From Frigoribacterium sp. PhB160 (GTDB lineage Bacteria > Actinomycetota > Actinomycetes > Actinomycetales > Microbacteriaceae), in the NCBI RefSeq assembly GCF_003751785.1, contig NZ_RKIE01000002.1, positions 682,001 to 746,000 on the forward strand: a stretch of DNA of 64,000 nucleotides, written 5' to 3'. This document shows positions 44,482 through 52,971 of this stretch, one piece after another. The translations under genes were made by a program, and so were the position numbers. Every line of letters begins with the position of its first letter. The first letter of the stretch is position 1. The notes under the pieces were generated by a model. That model was not told the DNA's origin. It worked only from the letters and a program-made list of their open reading frames with translations, and did no database searches.

Positions 44482-47400
44482 GACGACGACACGGCGTGGT
44501 AGTCGGCGAAGGCGACCTCGCGCCACGGCCCGATGGGGTTGCCGCTCCACCGGCTGCCGGCGGGCACGCCCTCGCCGCGCATGACGAGCGAGGCGGGCCC
44601 GACGGTCGCGTGCTCGCCGACGACGGCGGCGGGCAGCACGACCCCGTGCGGGCCGAGGGTCGCCCCGGCGCGGATGATGACGGTGTCCATGGACATGATT
44701 CGATCATGGAACAGGTGCGTCTGCACGACGCAGCCGCGGTTCACCGTGCTGCCGTCGCCGAGCGTGACGAGGTCGGCCTCGGGCAGCCAGTAGCTGTCGG
44801 TCCACACGCCGCGGCCGATGGAGGCCCCGAGCGAGCGCAGCCACCAGACCAGCGCGGGCGTGCCGGCGGCCGCCCGGGCGAACCAGGGCGCGGCGCACAT
44901 CTCGGTGAAGACGTCGGCGACCTCGCTGCGCCAGACGAACGACGACCAGAGCGGCTTCTCGGACGCGGCGACCCGGCCGATGAGCAGCCACTTCGCCGCC
45001 GTGCTGACGGCGGCGGCGACCCCGCCGGCGGCGAGCATGACGACCGGGCTGGCCAGGGCGGCGAGCCCGACGCCGCCGACGGCGGCGAGGGCGAGCAGCG
45101 CGGCGACGAGGCCGAGGCCGATCCAGACGGTGACGACGACCGGGACGACCCGGCCGAGCTCCCACGCGACGCGGGCGGCGCGCAGGCGGGCCGGGGGCCG
45201 GAACGTGCGCGACTCGTCGGAGGCCGCCACCGTGCGACGGAGCCGGACCGGCGGCGAGCCCAGCCACGACGACCCCGCCTTCGACGAGCGGGGCGCCGCC
45301 GACAGGACGGCCACGAGGCCGTCCTCCGGCACCGTGTGGCCGGGGCCGGCCATGCCCGAGTTGCCGAGGAAGGCGCGCCGGCCGATCTCGGCACGGGCCA
45401 CCCGGAGGTAGCCGCCCCCGAGCTCGTACGAGGCGACGAGGGTGTCGTCGGCGAGGAACGCCCCGTCGCGGATCGTCGTCATGCAGGGCAGCAGCAGCAC
45501 GGTCGAGGCCTCGACGTCCGTGCCGACCCGCGCGCCCAGCAGGCGCAGCCAGACCGGCGTGAACAGGCTCGAGTACAGGGGGAACAGGTACGAGCGCGCC
45601 AGGTCGAGCAGCCGCTCGGTGCTCCACACCTGCCAGCCGACGCGGCTGCGGACGGGGAACGTGCCCTCCGTCACCCCCGTCGCGGCGACCCGCACGAGCA
45701 CGACGACGGCGACCGCGGCGACGACTCCCGCGACGAGCGTGCCGGGCACGCTCCAGGCGAGGGCCAGCCAGCCGGCCTCGGCCAGGGTGTCCGCGCCCCG
45801 GACGCCGAGCGCGACGACGAGGCCGCCGGCCGCCAGCGAGGCCACGGGGAGGAGGCTGATCAGCAGCGACGAGACGCCGTAGGCGACGAGCCAGCGCGTC
45901 GCCCGGGCGGGCCGCTCGGCCGGCCACCACGTGCGGGCCTTGCCGGTGCGGGCGGCGGGGGAGCCCGACCAGGCCTGCCCCGCACGCACGCGCCCGAAGA
46001 CGGCCGAGCCGGGCGCGACCGTCGCGCCCTTGCCGATGCGGGTGCCGGGCAGCAGGGTGCTGCGCATGCCGATGGTGCTGCCCGCGCCGATTCGCACGGC
46101 GCCGAGCCGCAGCACGTCGCCGTCGAGCCAGTGGCCGGAGAGGTCGACCTCGGGCTCGATCGAGGCGCCGCGGCCGACGCGCAGCAGGCCCGTCACGGGC
46201 GGCAGGGTGTGCAGGTCGACGTCGCGGGCGACGCGGGCGCCGAGCGCCCGGGCGTAGTAGCTGATCCAGGGCGCCCCCGCGAGGCCGGTCGCGGCGGTCT
46301 GCAGCTGCACCTGCTCGGCCAGCCAGAGGCGCAGGTGGACGCTGCCGCCCCGTGGGTGGTCGCCCGCGGCGACGCCGTGCAGCAGGAGGCGCGAGGCCGC
46401 CACCGAGATCGCCATGCGGCCGGGCGGCGCCACGAAGAGCAGCAGGCCGACGACCAGCCACGCGACGTCGACCCGCGGCAGCACCGCGACGCCGCCCCAG
46501 GTCGCCGCCGCCGTCGAGGCGGTCAGGGCGATCGTCGTCCAGCGCAGCCCGGAGAGGAGGTGGAGGGGGACGCCGAGCAGGGTCTGCAGCCACTGGGCGC
46601 GGGCCGGGGTCGGGAGCGAACGGTGGAACTCGGTGCGGGAGGGGTGCGCGGTGCCCGACGCGCCTTCGGCGGTCCGGGTCGCGAGGGACTCGGCCATGGC
46701 CCCGAGGCGCGGGTGGGAGTACGCGTCGGCGACGGTGTACTCGGACGCCCGGTCGCGGAGCCGTGCCACGAGCTGGGCCGCCGCGAGCGAGCCGCCCCCG
46801 AGGTCGAAGAAGTTCGCCGAGGCGTCGGCGACGGGCAGGCCGAGGACCGCCTGCCAGTCCGCCGCGAGCTCGAGCTCGTCGGGGGTCAGCGCCCCCTCGT
46901 CGGCGCCCTGGTCGGGCAGCGGCCAGGGCAGGGCGCCGCGGTCGATCTTGCCGGAGGTCTTCGTCGGCAGGTCGCCCTCGACGACCGCCAGCAGGGGCAC
47001 GAGGGCCGCGGGCAGCTCGTCCCGGAGCCGGGCCAGGGCCGCCGCGCGGTCGAGGGCGGGGGCCGCGCCGCCCGGTGCGCCGTCGCCCCGCAGCGCGAGG
47101 TACCCGACGATGACCTGGTTGCCGGCGTCCGTCTCGCGGACCGCCGCCGCCGCGCCGGCGACGCCGGGCAGGGCCTGCAGCGCCGCCTCGATCTCGCCGA
47201 GCTCGATGCGGCGCCCGCCGACCTTGACCTGGTCGTCGGCCCGGCCCTGGAACAGCAGCCCGGCCGGGTCGAAGCGCACCAGGTCGCCGCTGCGGTACGC
47301 GCGGGCCCAGCCGAGCTGCGGGTGCGGCGCGTACTTCTCGGCGTCCTTCGCCGGGTCGAGGTAGCGGGCGAGGCCGACGCCGCCGATGATCAGCTCGCCG

Positions 47401-48533
47401 ACCTCGCCGTCGCCGACCGGCCGGCCCTCCGGGTCGACGACCGCGACGTCCCAGCCGAGCAGCGGCAGTCCGATGCGGATCGGCTCGCCGGGCACCACGA
47501 GGGCCCCCGTCGCGACGACCGTCGACTCGGTCGGCCCGTAGGTGTTCCAGACCTCGCGGCCCTCGCCGCAGACCCGGTCGACGAGCTCGGGCGGGAAGGA
47601 CTCGCCGCCGAAGACGAGCAGCCGGACCGACTCGAGCGCCTCGGGGGGCCACAGCGCGGCGAGCGTCGGCACGGTCGAGACGACGGTGATGCCGTGGGTC
47701 ACGAGCCACGGCCCGAGGTCGGCCCCGGTGCGGACGAGGCTGCGGGGCGCGGGGACCAGGCACGCGCCGCTCCGCCAGGCCAGCCACATCTCCTCGCACG
47801 AGGCGTCGAAGGCCACCGACAGCCCGGCGAGCACGCGGTCGCCCGGGCCGAGGGGGCCGAGAGGCCCGCTGGGCTCGCCGGCGAGGAACAGCCGGGCCTC
47901 GGCGTCGGCGAACGCGGCGGCCGACCGGTGGCTCGCGGCCACGCCCTTCGGGGTGCCGGTGGATCCCGAGGTGAAGATGACCCAGGCGTCGTCCTCCGGT
48001 CGGGGCGGCTGGACGGCGGCCCCGGCGCCGGCCGAGCGGGGGTGCGGGGCCCGGGCGGAGAACAGGGGCGTGCCCTGCAGCTCGCCCTGGCCGGGGGTCC
48101 GGTAGACGCCGCCGGCCGCAACGACGCCGGCGACGTGGGCCTCGCCGAAGACGAGGGCGGCGCGCTCCTCGGGGTCGTCGGCGTCGACGGGCACGTAGGC
48201 CGCGCCGGCGGCCAGCACGGCGAGGACAGCGACGTACAGGCGCCGGTCGCCCGAGGGCATGCGCACGCCCACGCGGTCGCCCCGGCGGACTCCCGCCCCG
48301 GCGAGGGCCGAGGCGGCGGCCTCGACGAGGGCGGTCAGCTCGCGGTAGCTCACCGCGCCCCGGTCGTCCTCGAGGGCGGAGGCCTCGGGGTGCGCGGCGG
48401 TCGTGGCGACGAGCACGTCGACGAGGGTGCGCGGCGGGGCGGCCGCCGACGAGCGGGCGACGACGCCGGGCAGCTCGGCCCCGGGCTGGTCGGCGCGGGG
48501 CCGGTCGGCGTCCGGCAGGGGGGTCTCCGGCAT
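44478..48533 (-). CDS. Membrane-bound single-module NRPS, poly-amino-acid-synthetase (Pls) architecture
   Basis: 1351 residues. Adenylation domain (about 40-540) has TSGSTGTPKG (188-197), FDASCEEMW (242-250), YGPTE (332-336), YRSGDLVRF and SGK (Lys529). The carrier domain has NFFDLGGGS with Ser582 for phosphopantetheine. Then come about six membrane helices in three pairs (near 659-718, 881-950, 1128-1186) separated by three left-handed beta-helix/acyltransferase-like domains (about 753-860, 996-1098, 1233-1335). There is no condensation or thioesterase domain. This A-T-TM-C1-C2-C3 order is that of epsilon-poly-L-lysine synthetase and the TIGR02353 family. My specificity-code reading is DAESVGTVVK. 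ATG 48533; preceded by a phosphopantetheinyl transferase, followed by an M1 aminopeptidase. Confidence 0.92.
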   Translation of the reverse strand: MPETPLPDADRPRADQPGAELPGVVARSSAAAPPRTLVDVLVATTAAHPEASALEDDRGAVSYRELTALVEAAASALAGAGVRRGDRVGVRMPSGDRRLYVAVLAVLAAGAAYVPVDADDPEERAALVFGEAHVAGVVAAGGVYRTPGQGELQGTPLFSARAPHPRSAGAGAAVQPPRPEDDAWVIFTSGSTGTPKGVAASHRSAAAFADAEARLFLAGEPSGPLGPLGPGDRVLAGLSVAFDASCEEMWLAWRSGACLVPAPRSLVRTGADLGPWLVTHGITVVSTVPTLAALWPPEALESVRLLVFGGESFPPELVDRVCGEGREVWNTYGPTESTVVATGALVVPGEPIRIGLPLLGWDVAVVDPEGRPVGDGEVGELIIGGVGLARYLDPAKDAEKYAPHPQLGWARAYRSGDLVRFDPAGLLFQGRADDQVKVGGRRIELGEIEAALQALPGVAGAAAAVRETDAGNQVIVGYLALRGDGAPGGAAPALDRAAALARLRDELPAALVPLLAVVEGDLPTKTSGKIDRGALPWPLPDQGADEGALTPDELELAADWQAVLGLPVADASANFFDLGGGSLAAAQLVARLRDRASEYTVADAYSHPRLGAMAESLATRTAEGASGTAHPSRTEFHRSLPTPARAQWLQTLLGVPLHLLSGLRWTTIALTASTAAATWGGVAVLPRVDVAWLVVGLLLFVAPPGRMAISVAASRLLLHGVAAGDHPRGGSVHLRLWLAEQVQLQTAATGLAGAPWISYYARALGARVARDVDLHTLPPVTGLLRVGRGASIEPEVDLSGHWLDGDVLRLGAVRIGAGSTIGMRSTLLPGTRIGKGATVAPGSAVFGRVRAGQAWSGSPAARTGKARTWWPAERPARATRWLVAYGVSSLLISLLPVASLAAGGLVVALGVRGADTLAEAGWLALAWSVPGTLVAGVVAAVAVVVLVRVAATGVTEGTFPVRSRVGWQVWSTERLLDLARSYLFPLYSSLFTPVWLRLLGARVGTDVEASTVLLLPCMTTIRDGAFLADDTLVASYELGGGYLRVARAEIGRRAFLGNSGMAGPGHTVPEDGLVAVLSAAPRSSKAGSSWLGSPPVRLRRTVAASDESRTFRPPARLRAARVAWELGRVVPVVVTVWIGLGLVAALLALAAVGGVGLAALASPVVMLAAGGVAAAVSTAAKWLLIGRVAASEKPLWSSFVWRSEVADVFTEMCAAPWFARAAAGTPALVWWLRSLGASIGRGVWTDSYWLPEADLVTLGDGSTVNRGCVVQTHLFHDRIMSMDTVIIRAGATLGPHGVVLPAAVVGEHATVGPASLVMRGEGVPAGSRWSGNPIGPWREVAFADYHAVSSS

Positions 48534-48597
48534 GGGGGCTCCGCGGCTCGTCGGGCCCCGCGGCGGGTCGCGGGGCGGGGGCAGGTCGCCTGGGAAC

Positions 48598-49302
48598 CTA
48601 GGTCGCGTCGGTGACCGGCAGGTGAACGCGGGCCCCCGCGGCCGCGAGCCCGACCCCCGCGACGGCGGCCGCGAGCCGCGGGCCGAGCGGGAGGTCGAGC
48701 ACGTCGACGGCGACGGCCGTGCCCTCGGCCGCCGTGGCGACGCCGTCGCCCGCCGACCGCAGCAGCACGCCGTCGGGGTCGCGCGCGAGCCCCTCGCCGG
48801 TGGCCTTGAGGGCCGCCTCGACGCGCACCCAGCGCGGCAGGTCGTCCACGACGCCCCGGCCCGCCGGACGGCCGGGGAGGGGGCGGGGGCCGGCGACGTG
48901 CTGCTCGACGTCGACGCCGACCGGCAGCCCGCGACGGAGGGCGACGAGCGCCTCCCCGCCCGACCTGCTGAGGGAGAGGTGCAGGTCGTCGCCGTCGACG
49001 ACGACGGGCCGGCCGTGCGGCCCGCCGCAGCGCGGGCACGGCTCGCGGCCGAGGCGCACGTCGCGGGGGTGCCGGCCCAGGGCCCGGCCCACGACGAGGC
49101 GGAGCGCGACGCGCGACAGCAGCAGTCGGTGGCGGACGGTGGCGTCGAGGGCCGACGCGGCGCGGGCGCGCTCGTCGTCGTCGAGCCAGCCGGCCGGGTC
49201 GCCGGGCGGCAGCGACAGGGCGAGCGCGGCGCCGAGGCCGTCCGCGGTGTCGTCGAGCCCGAACGACCAGACGTCGGCGGGGGCGTCGGTCGGCTCGGTC
49301 AC
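48598..49302 (-). CDS. 4'-phosphopantetheinyl transferase (Sfp-type)
   Basis: Loads phosphopantetheine on carrier-protein serines; the obvious target is Ser582 of the synthetase 64 bp downstream. 234 residues with CPRCGGPHGRP, LSLSRSGG, the magnesium motif GVDVEQ and WVRVEAALKATGEGL (the usual WxxKEA has Val for Lys). The gap between the last two motifs is shorter than in Sfp, about 30 residues. GTG 49302. Same strand as the synthetase, so it is probably the first or second gene of that operon. Confidence 0.9.
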   Translation of the reverse strand: MTEPTDAPADVWSFGLDDTADGLGAALALSLPPGDPAGWLDDDERARAASALDATVRHRLLLSRVALRLVVGRALGRHPRDVRLGREPCPRCGGPHGRPVVVDGDDLHLSLSRSGGEALVALRRGLPVGVDVEQHVAGPRPLPGRPAGRGVVDDLPRWVRVEAALKATGEGLARDPDGVLLRSAGDGVATAAEGTAVAVDVLDLPLGPRLAAAVAGVGLAAAGARVHLPVTDAT

Positions 49303-49371
49303 GCGCTCAGTCTGTCGTGCCGCCGGCCGCCGCGGGGGCGTCGGCGAGGACGACGGGGAGGCGCGGGGCCG

Positions 49372-49704
49372 TCAGCGGAGCGGCTGCGGCACGACGTCGG
49401 GGCGCGACCAGTGCAGGTCGAGCGGCCTGCCGACCCGCAGGTCGACCTCGGAGCGGAACGCCGCCTCGAAGTGCCGCGCCGCGCGCTCGTCCGACACGAC
49501 CACGTCGACGCGGAGGGCCCCGAGCTCGTCGGTCACGAGCACGGGGCCGTCGGTGAAGCGCACGAGGTACTGGTGGTCGCGCACGGGGATGTTCTCGTAG
49601 TGCCGGCGCAGGGCCTGCTCGAGCAGCCGCACCGACTGGATGCCGTCGGTCGGCCGGACGGAGGCGCTCATCGCGATCATGAGCCGATGGTGCGCCGTCG
49701 ACAC
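49372..49704 (-). CDS. Hypothetical protein upstream of the PPTase gene
   Basis: Up to 110 residues, compact alpha/beta composition without cysteines, signal or membrane segment. The open frame begins at GTG 49704; ATGs at 49680 and 49671 (MSASVRPTDGIQSVRLLEQ) are alternatives, and none has a good ribosome site. Core segments are HYENIPVRDHQYLVRFTDGPVLVTDELGAL and VVVSDERAARHFEAAF. I do not recognise it. It lies 69 bp before the PPTase gene on the same strand and may belong to the same transcript. Confidence 0.6.
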   Translation of the reverse strand: MSTAHHRLMIAMSASVRPTDGIQSVRLLEQALRRHYENIPVRDHQYLVRFTDGPVLVTDELGALRVDVVVSDERAARHFEAAFRSEVDLRVGRPLDLHWSRPDVVPQPLR

Positions 49705-49789
49705 GACGGGGGCGTGAACGGGAGGTGACCGGATGCTGGCAGCGGGCTCCGCGCCTCCCGGCGTCGGGCCGAGGGTGCCGTGCTCGTCG

Positions 49790-50068
49790 TCAGTGGAACT
49801 GCGGGATGATCAGCCACAGCCCGGCGAGCACGGCCGCGACGCCCACGGCGAAGCAGGCCGAGCCCGCGACGGTCGCGCCGAGGGGCCGGGCCCGTGGGGC
49901 TGCCGCCGCGGCGGGCGAGGAGGCGCCCGGGCCGTCCGGCACGGGGTCGAGCGCCCCGTCGGCGAACAGCCGGATGCCGGCGGCGAAGGCCGTCACGATG
50001 ACGGCGGTGGCGACGAGCGCCACGAGGAAGACGACCACGAAGGCGCCCCAGTCCACTCCGAGGAACAC
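49790..50068 (-). CDS. Small two-helix membrane protein following the phosphate transporter
   Basis: 92 residues: helix WGAFVVVFLVALVATAVIVTAFAAGIRLF (7-35), a Pro/Ala-rich loop and a second helix (GATVAGSACFAVGVAAVLAGLWLIIPQF). GTG 50068 has GGGAG upstream and lies 1 bp after the transporter stop, so the two are coupled. Small proteins of this kind often follow actinobacterial pit genes; function unknown. Confidence 0.8.
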   Translation of the reverse strand: MFLGVDWGAFVVVFLVALVATAVIVTAFAAGIRLFADGALDPVPDGPGASSPAAAAAPRARPLGATVAGSACFAVGVAAVLAGLWLIIPQFH

Positions 50069-50069
50069 G

Positions 50070-51233
50070 TCACTCTCCCTGTCCGCGCGCGGCGCCGGCG
50101 GGCTGTGCCGCCGCCGGGGCCTCGTCGCTGTCGTTGACCGTCTCGTGCGTCACGGGGTGCCGGCGGGCCAGCACCCCGAACGCGACCCCGCCGCCGAGCG
50201 CCAGGACGGCGACGACCACGAGGCCGGCCGTGCTCGTGCTGGCGAGCCAGGCCGAGGCGCCGCCGACGAGCGCGGCGGCGGGCAGCGTCACCACCCAGGC
50301 CGAGGCGATGCGGCCGACGACGCCCCAGTGCACGGTCGCGAGCCTCTTGCCGAGCCCGGCGCCGACGATCGAGCCCGACGTGACCTGCGTCGTCGAGAGG
50401 GCGAAGCCGAGGTGCGACGAGATGAGGATCGTCGCGGCCGAGCTGGTCTCGGCGGCGAAGCCCTGCGGCGCCTGCACGTCGGTGATGCGCTTGCCCACGG
50501 TGCGCATGATGCGCCAGCCGCCGAGGTAGGTGCCGAGGGCGATCGCGAGGCCGCAGGCGACGATCACCCACAGCTGCGGCGGAGTGCCCGAGCCCTGGTA
50601 GCCCGCCGCCACGAGGGTGAGGGTGATGACGCCCATCGTCTTCTGGGCGTCGTTGGTGCCGTGGGCGAGGGAGACGAGGGAGGCGCTGATCGTCTGGCCG
50701 TGGCGGAAGCCGGCCGTCGAGCCGCGGAGGGTCGCCTGCCGCGTGACGCGGTACGCGACGTAGGTCGCGACCAGCGCCACGACGCCGGCGACGAGCGGGC
50801 TGATGAGGGCAGGCAGCACGACCTTGGAGAGGACGACCGCGAAGTCGACCGAGCCGAGGCCCGCCCCGATGACCGCGGCGCCGATGAGGCCGCCGAAGAG
50901 GGCGTGCGACGAGCTGGACGGCAGCCCCAGGTACCAGGTCGCCAGGTTCCAGACGACGGCGCCGACGAGGCCGGCGAAGATCATCGTCGGCGTCACCTGC
51001 ACCCCTCCGTCGCCCTCGCGGATGATGCCGTTCGACACGGTGCTCGCGACCTCGGTCGAGAGGAAGGCCCCGACGAGGTTGAGGACGGCCGAGATGAGGA
51101 CGGCCGCCTTGGGCTTCAACGCGCCGGTGGCGACCGAGGTGGCCATCGCGTTGGCGGTGTCGTGGAACCCGTTCGTGAAGTCGAACACGAGGGCGACGAC
51201 GATCACGAGCGTCACGGTGACGAGGACGTCCAC
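50070..51233 (-). CDS. PiT family inorganic phosphate transporter
   Basis: 387-residue low-affinity phosphate (metal-phosphate):H+ symporter. Both PiT signature regions are visible: FTNGFHDTANAMA near the N-terminus (about 19-31) and SLAHGTNDAQKTMGVI in the second half. About ten helices. GTG 51233 has GGGAGGAG 5 nt upstream; the open extension to 51770 is not coding. The C-terminus is a short Ala/Glu-rich tail. The upstream 330 bp contains an inverted repeat and a GTTCACGG element (see that entry). Confidence 0.93.
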   Translation of the reverse strand: MDVLVTVTLVIVVALVFDFTNGFHDTANAMATSVATGALKPKAAVLISAVLNLVGAFLSTEVASTVSNGIIREGDGGVQVTPTMIFAGLVGAVVWNLATWYLGLPSSSSHALFGGLIGAAVIGAGLGSVDFAVVLSKVVLPALISPLVAGVVALVATYVAYRVTRQATLRGSTAGFRHGQTISASLVSLAHGTNDAQKTMGVITLTLVAAGYQGSGTPPQLWVIVACGLAIALGTYLGGWRIMRTVGKRITDVQAPQGFAAETSSAATILISSHLGFALSTTQVTSGSIVGAGLGKRLATVHWGVVGRIASAWVVTLPAAALVGGASAWLASTSTAGLVVVAVLALGGGVAFGVLARRHPVTHETVNDSDEAPAAAQPAGAARGQGE

Positions 51234-51564
51234 GGGTGCTCCTCCCTTCGGGACGGCCTCGTGGCCGCGACGACGGCGGAGCGTCCCGTGCGAGGCCGAC
51301 GCTACGTCCGGCACGCGACGCGCACCGTGAACAGCCGATGAATTCGTGCAGGCCGTGCACGATCGGGTCACCGAGCTCCTCGACGGGGTGGTCGGCGGAT
51401 CACCCGCCCACGACCAGGGGTCACCCGTCCCCCCGGTTGGGGGGCGGGTGCCGGGGAGGTAATCTCCGAGAGCGCGGGACACACCCGGCCCGCGCGGAGA
51501 CCGCGAGGCCCGAACCTCGTGAAGATCGCGTCGGCCCGAGACCGTCGTGAGGATCGAGTCCGCC
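51234..51564. promoter_or_regulatory. Divergent regulatory region between pit and the first FnIII gene
   Basis: 331 bp with no gene. It contains GTTCACGG on the minus strand (51325-51332, PHO-box-like half), the inverted repeat TCGTGCA-N5-TGCACGA (51344-51362), three TCACC sites (51368, 51400, 51421) about two and three helical turns apart, and a long C6/G6 hairpin (51422-51450). The plus-strand promoter TTGGGG-17-TAATCT (51437-51465) overlaps that hairpin. Confidence 0.5.
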
Positions 51565-52956
51565 ATGAAGCGTTCCCTGCCCGTCGTCGTCGCGCTCGCG
51601 ACGGCCCTCGCCTGCCTCGGCGGGGCCCCGGCCCTGGCGGCCGGCACCGTGCCGACCGGCAGCGCCTCGTCCGGCACCACGGCGGCGCCCGCCGCCGCCC
51701 GCGCCACGGCGGCGCCGTCCGTGCCTCGCTCCGTCACCGTGGTCGCCTCCGGCGCGACCGGTGCCGTCATCTCGTGGAAGGCCCCGGCGACCTCCGGCAG
51801 CGGCTCCCTGCTCGGCTACTCGCTCGACGGCTTCGTCGGCGCCGCGAAGCAGCCGATCAGCACCGAGTGGACGAGCGCCACGACGTTCCGCTACGACGAC
51901 CTGACCCCCGGCGTGACGTACCGCCTCCAGCTCAAGGCGTGGAACCACGACGTCGCCAGCAAGCCCGTCACCGTCAGCTACACCGTGCCCACCACGCCGA
52001 CGACGCCCGCGAGCCCCACCGTCTTCGCCGTCGTGGGCGGCCAGATCGTCTCCGTCCCCTCGACCGGAGGCGCCGCCACGGTCGTCGCGGCGGCCCCCGC
52101 CTCGGGCGGCTGGGACGTCGACGCGAAGGGCGTGACCGTGCTCGACAGCGCGGCGGGCACGCTCGTGCGCCACGACCTGGCGAACAAGGCCACCACGCTC
52201 GCGACGGGCCTCGTCGGCGCCGCCGAGCTCACCGTCGACGCGTCGGGCACGGCGTTCGTGAACACCGCCGACGGGGGGATCGCGAAGATCACCGCGACGG
52301 GCGCGCGCAGCGTGCTGGCCGCTCCCTTCGGGTCGAAGGGCAAGCAGCTCTCGGTCGGCAGCGACGGCCGGCTCGTCGTCCTCTACGCCGCCTCGGGCGC
52401 CTCGTTCTACACGACCGCACGCAGCTACCCGGCGGGGTCGTCGACGCCCACCGCCGACACCCCCTACTCGCGCAGCTACGGCTTCTACGACATGGTCGCC
52501 GGCCCCACGGGCATCTACTACACGCACGACAACGCCGGCGGCGGCACCGGGTTCGTCAGCTGGCTGCTGCAGACGGGCGCGGGCGCGCCCTCGACGCCCT
52601 CGCCCAGCCTCTCGACCCGCATCACGACGAACGCCGGCGGCTACGGCAACGACGGCGTCTTCCACTCGCTGCAGGCCGCGAAGATCTGCTTCGGCTACTC
52701 GCCCGTCAACCCCTGCGTCGCCGACGACACCCTGACCGAGCTCGTGGCGTCGCCCGCCGCCGGCACGACGACGGTCGTCCCGGCCAGCGGCCTCCGCGTC
52801 TCGCCGACCGGCTCGAGCGTCGACGCCGACACCGCCGGCACGGTCTACGTCGCCGACGCCGCGACCTCGCCCGGTCTCTGGTCGGTGGCCGGGTCGGGAG
52901 GCGCCGCGAAGCTCCTCCTCGCCGGCGCGGCCCGTGACGTGAAGGTCCGCGGCTAG
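51565..52956 (+). CDS. Secreted FnIII / beta-propeller-like protein (paralogue 1)
   Basis: 463 residues. Signal peptide MKRSLPVVVALATALACLGG with APALAA cleavage site, a fibronectin-III-like domain (about 42-132, VPRSVTVVASGATGAVISWKAP to VSYTVP), then repeated beta-strand segments like a propeller (VFAVVGGQIVSVPSTGG, GTVYVADAA). A cysteine pair (ICFGYSPVNPC) near residue 375 may form a disulfide loop. ATG 51565 chosen for the signal peptide; GTG 51547 is in frame. Function unknown; possibly surface binding. Confidence 0.82.
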   Translation: MKRSLPVVVALATALACLGGAPALAAGTVPTGSASSGTTAAPAAARATAAPSVPRSVTVVASGATGAVISWKAPATSGSGSLLGYSLDGFVGAAKQPISTEWTSATTFRYDDLTPGVTYRLQLKAWNHDVASKPVTVSYTVPTTPTTPASPTVFAVVGGQIVSVPSTGGAATVVAAAPASGGWDVDAKGVTVLDSAAGTLVRHDLANKATTLATGLVGAAELTVDASGTAFVNTADGGIAKITATGARSVLAAPFGSKGKQLSVGSDGRLVVLYAASGASFYTTARSYPAGSSTPTADTPYSRSYGFYDMVAGPTGIYYTHDNAGGGTGFVSWLLQTGAGAPSTPSPSLSTRITTNAGGYGNDGVFHSLQAAKICFGYSPVNPCVADDTLTELVASPAAGTTTVVPASGLRVSPTGSSVDADTAGTVYVADAATSPGLWSVAGSGGAAKLLLAGAARDVKVRG

Positions 52957-52971
52957 GTCGACGGCCACCTC

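Noticed and set aside
44496-48614. A 1372-codon open frame on the plus strand opposite the NRPS-like gene
   Set aside because: It is an antisense shadow of GC-rich codon use: composition is Arg/Gly/Ala/Asp-rich with no domain, and the minus strand encodes clear NRPS motifs.
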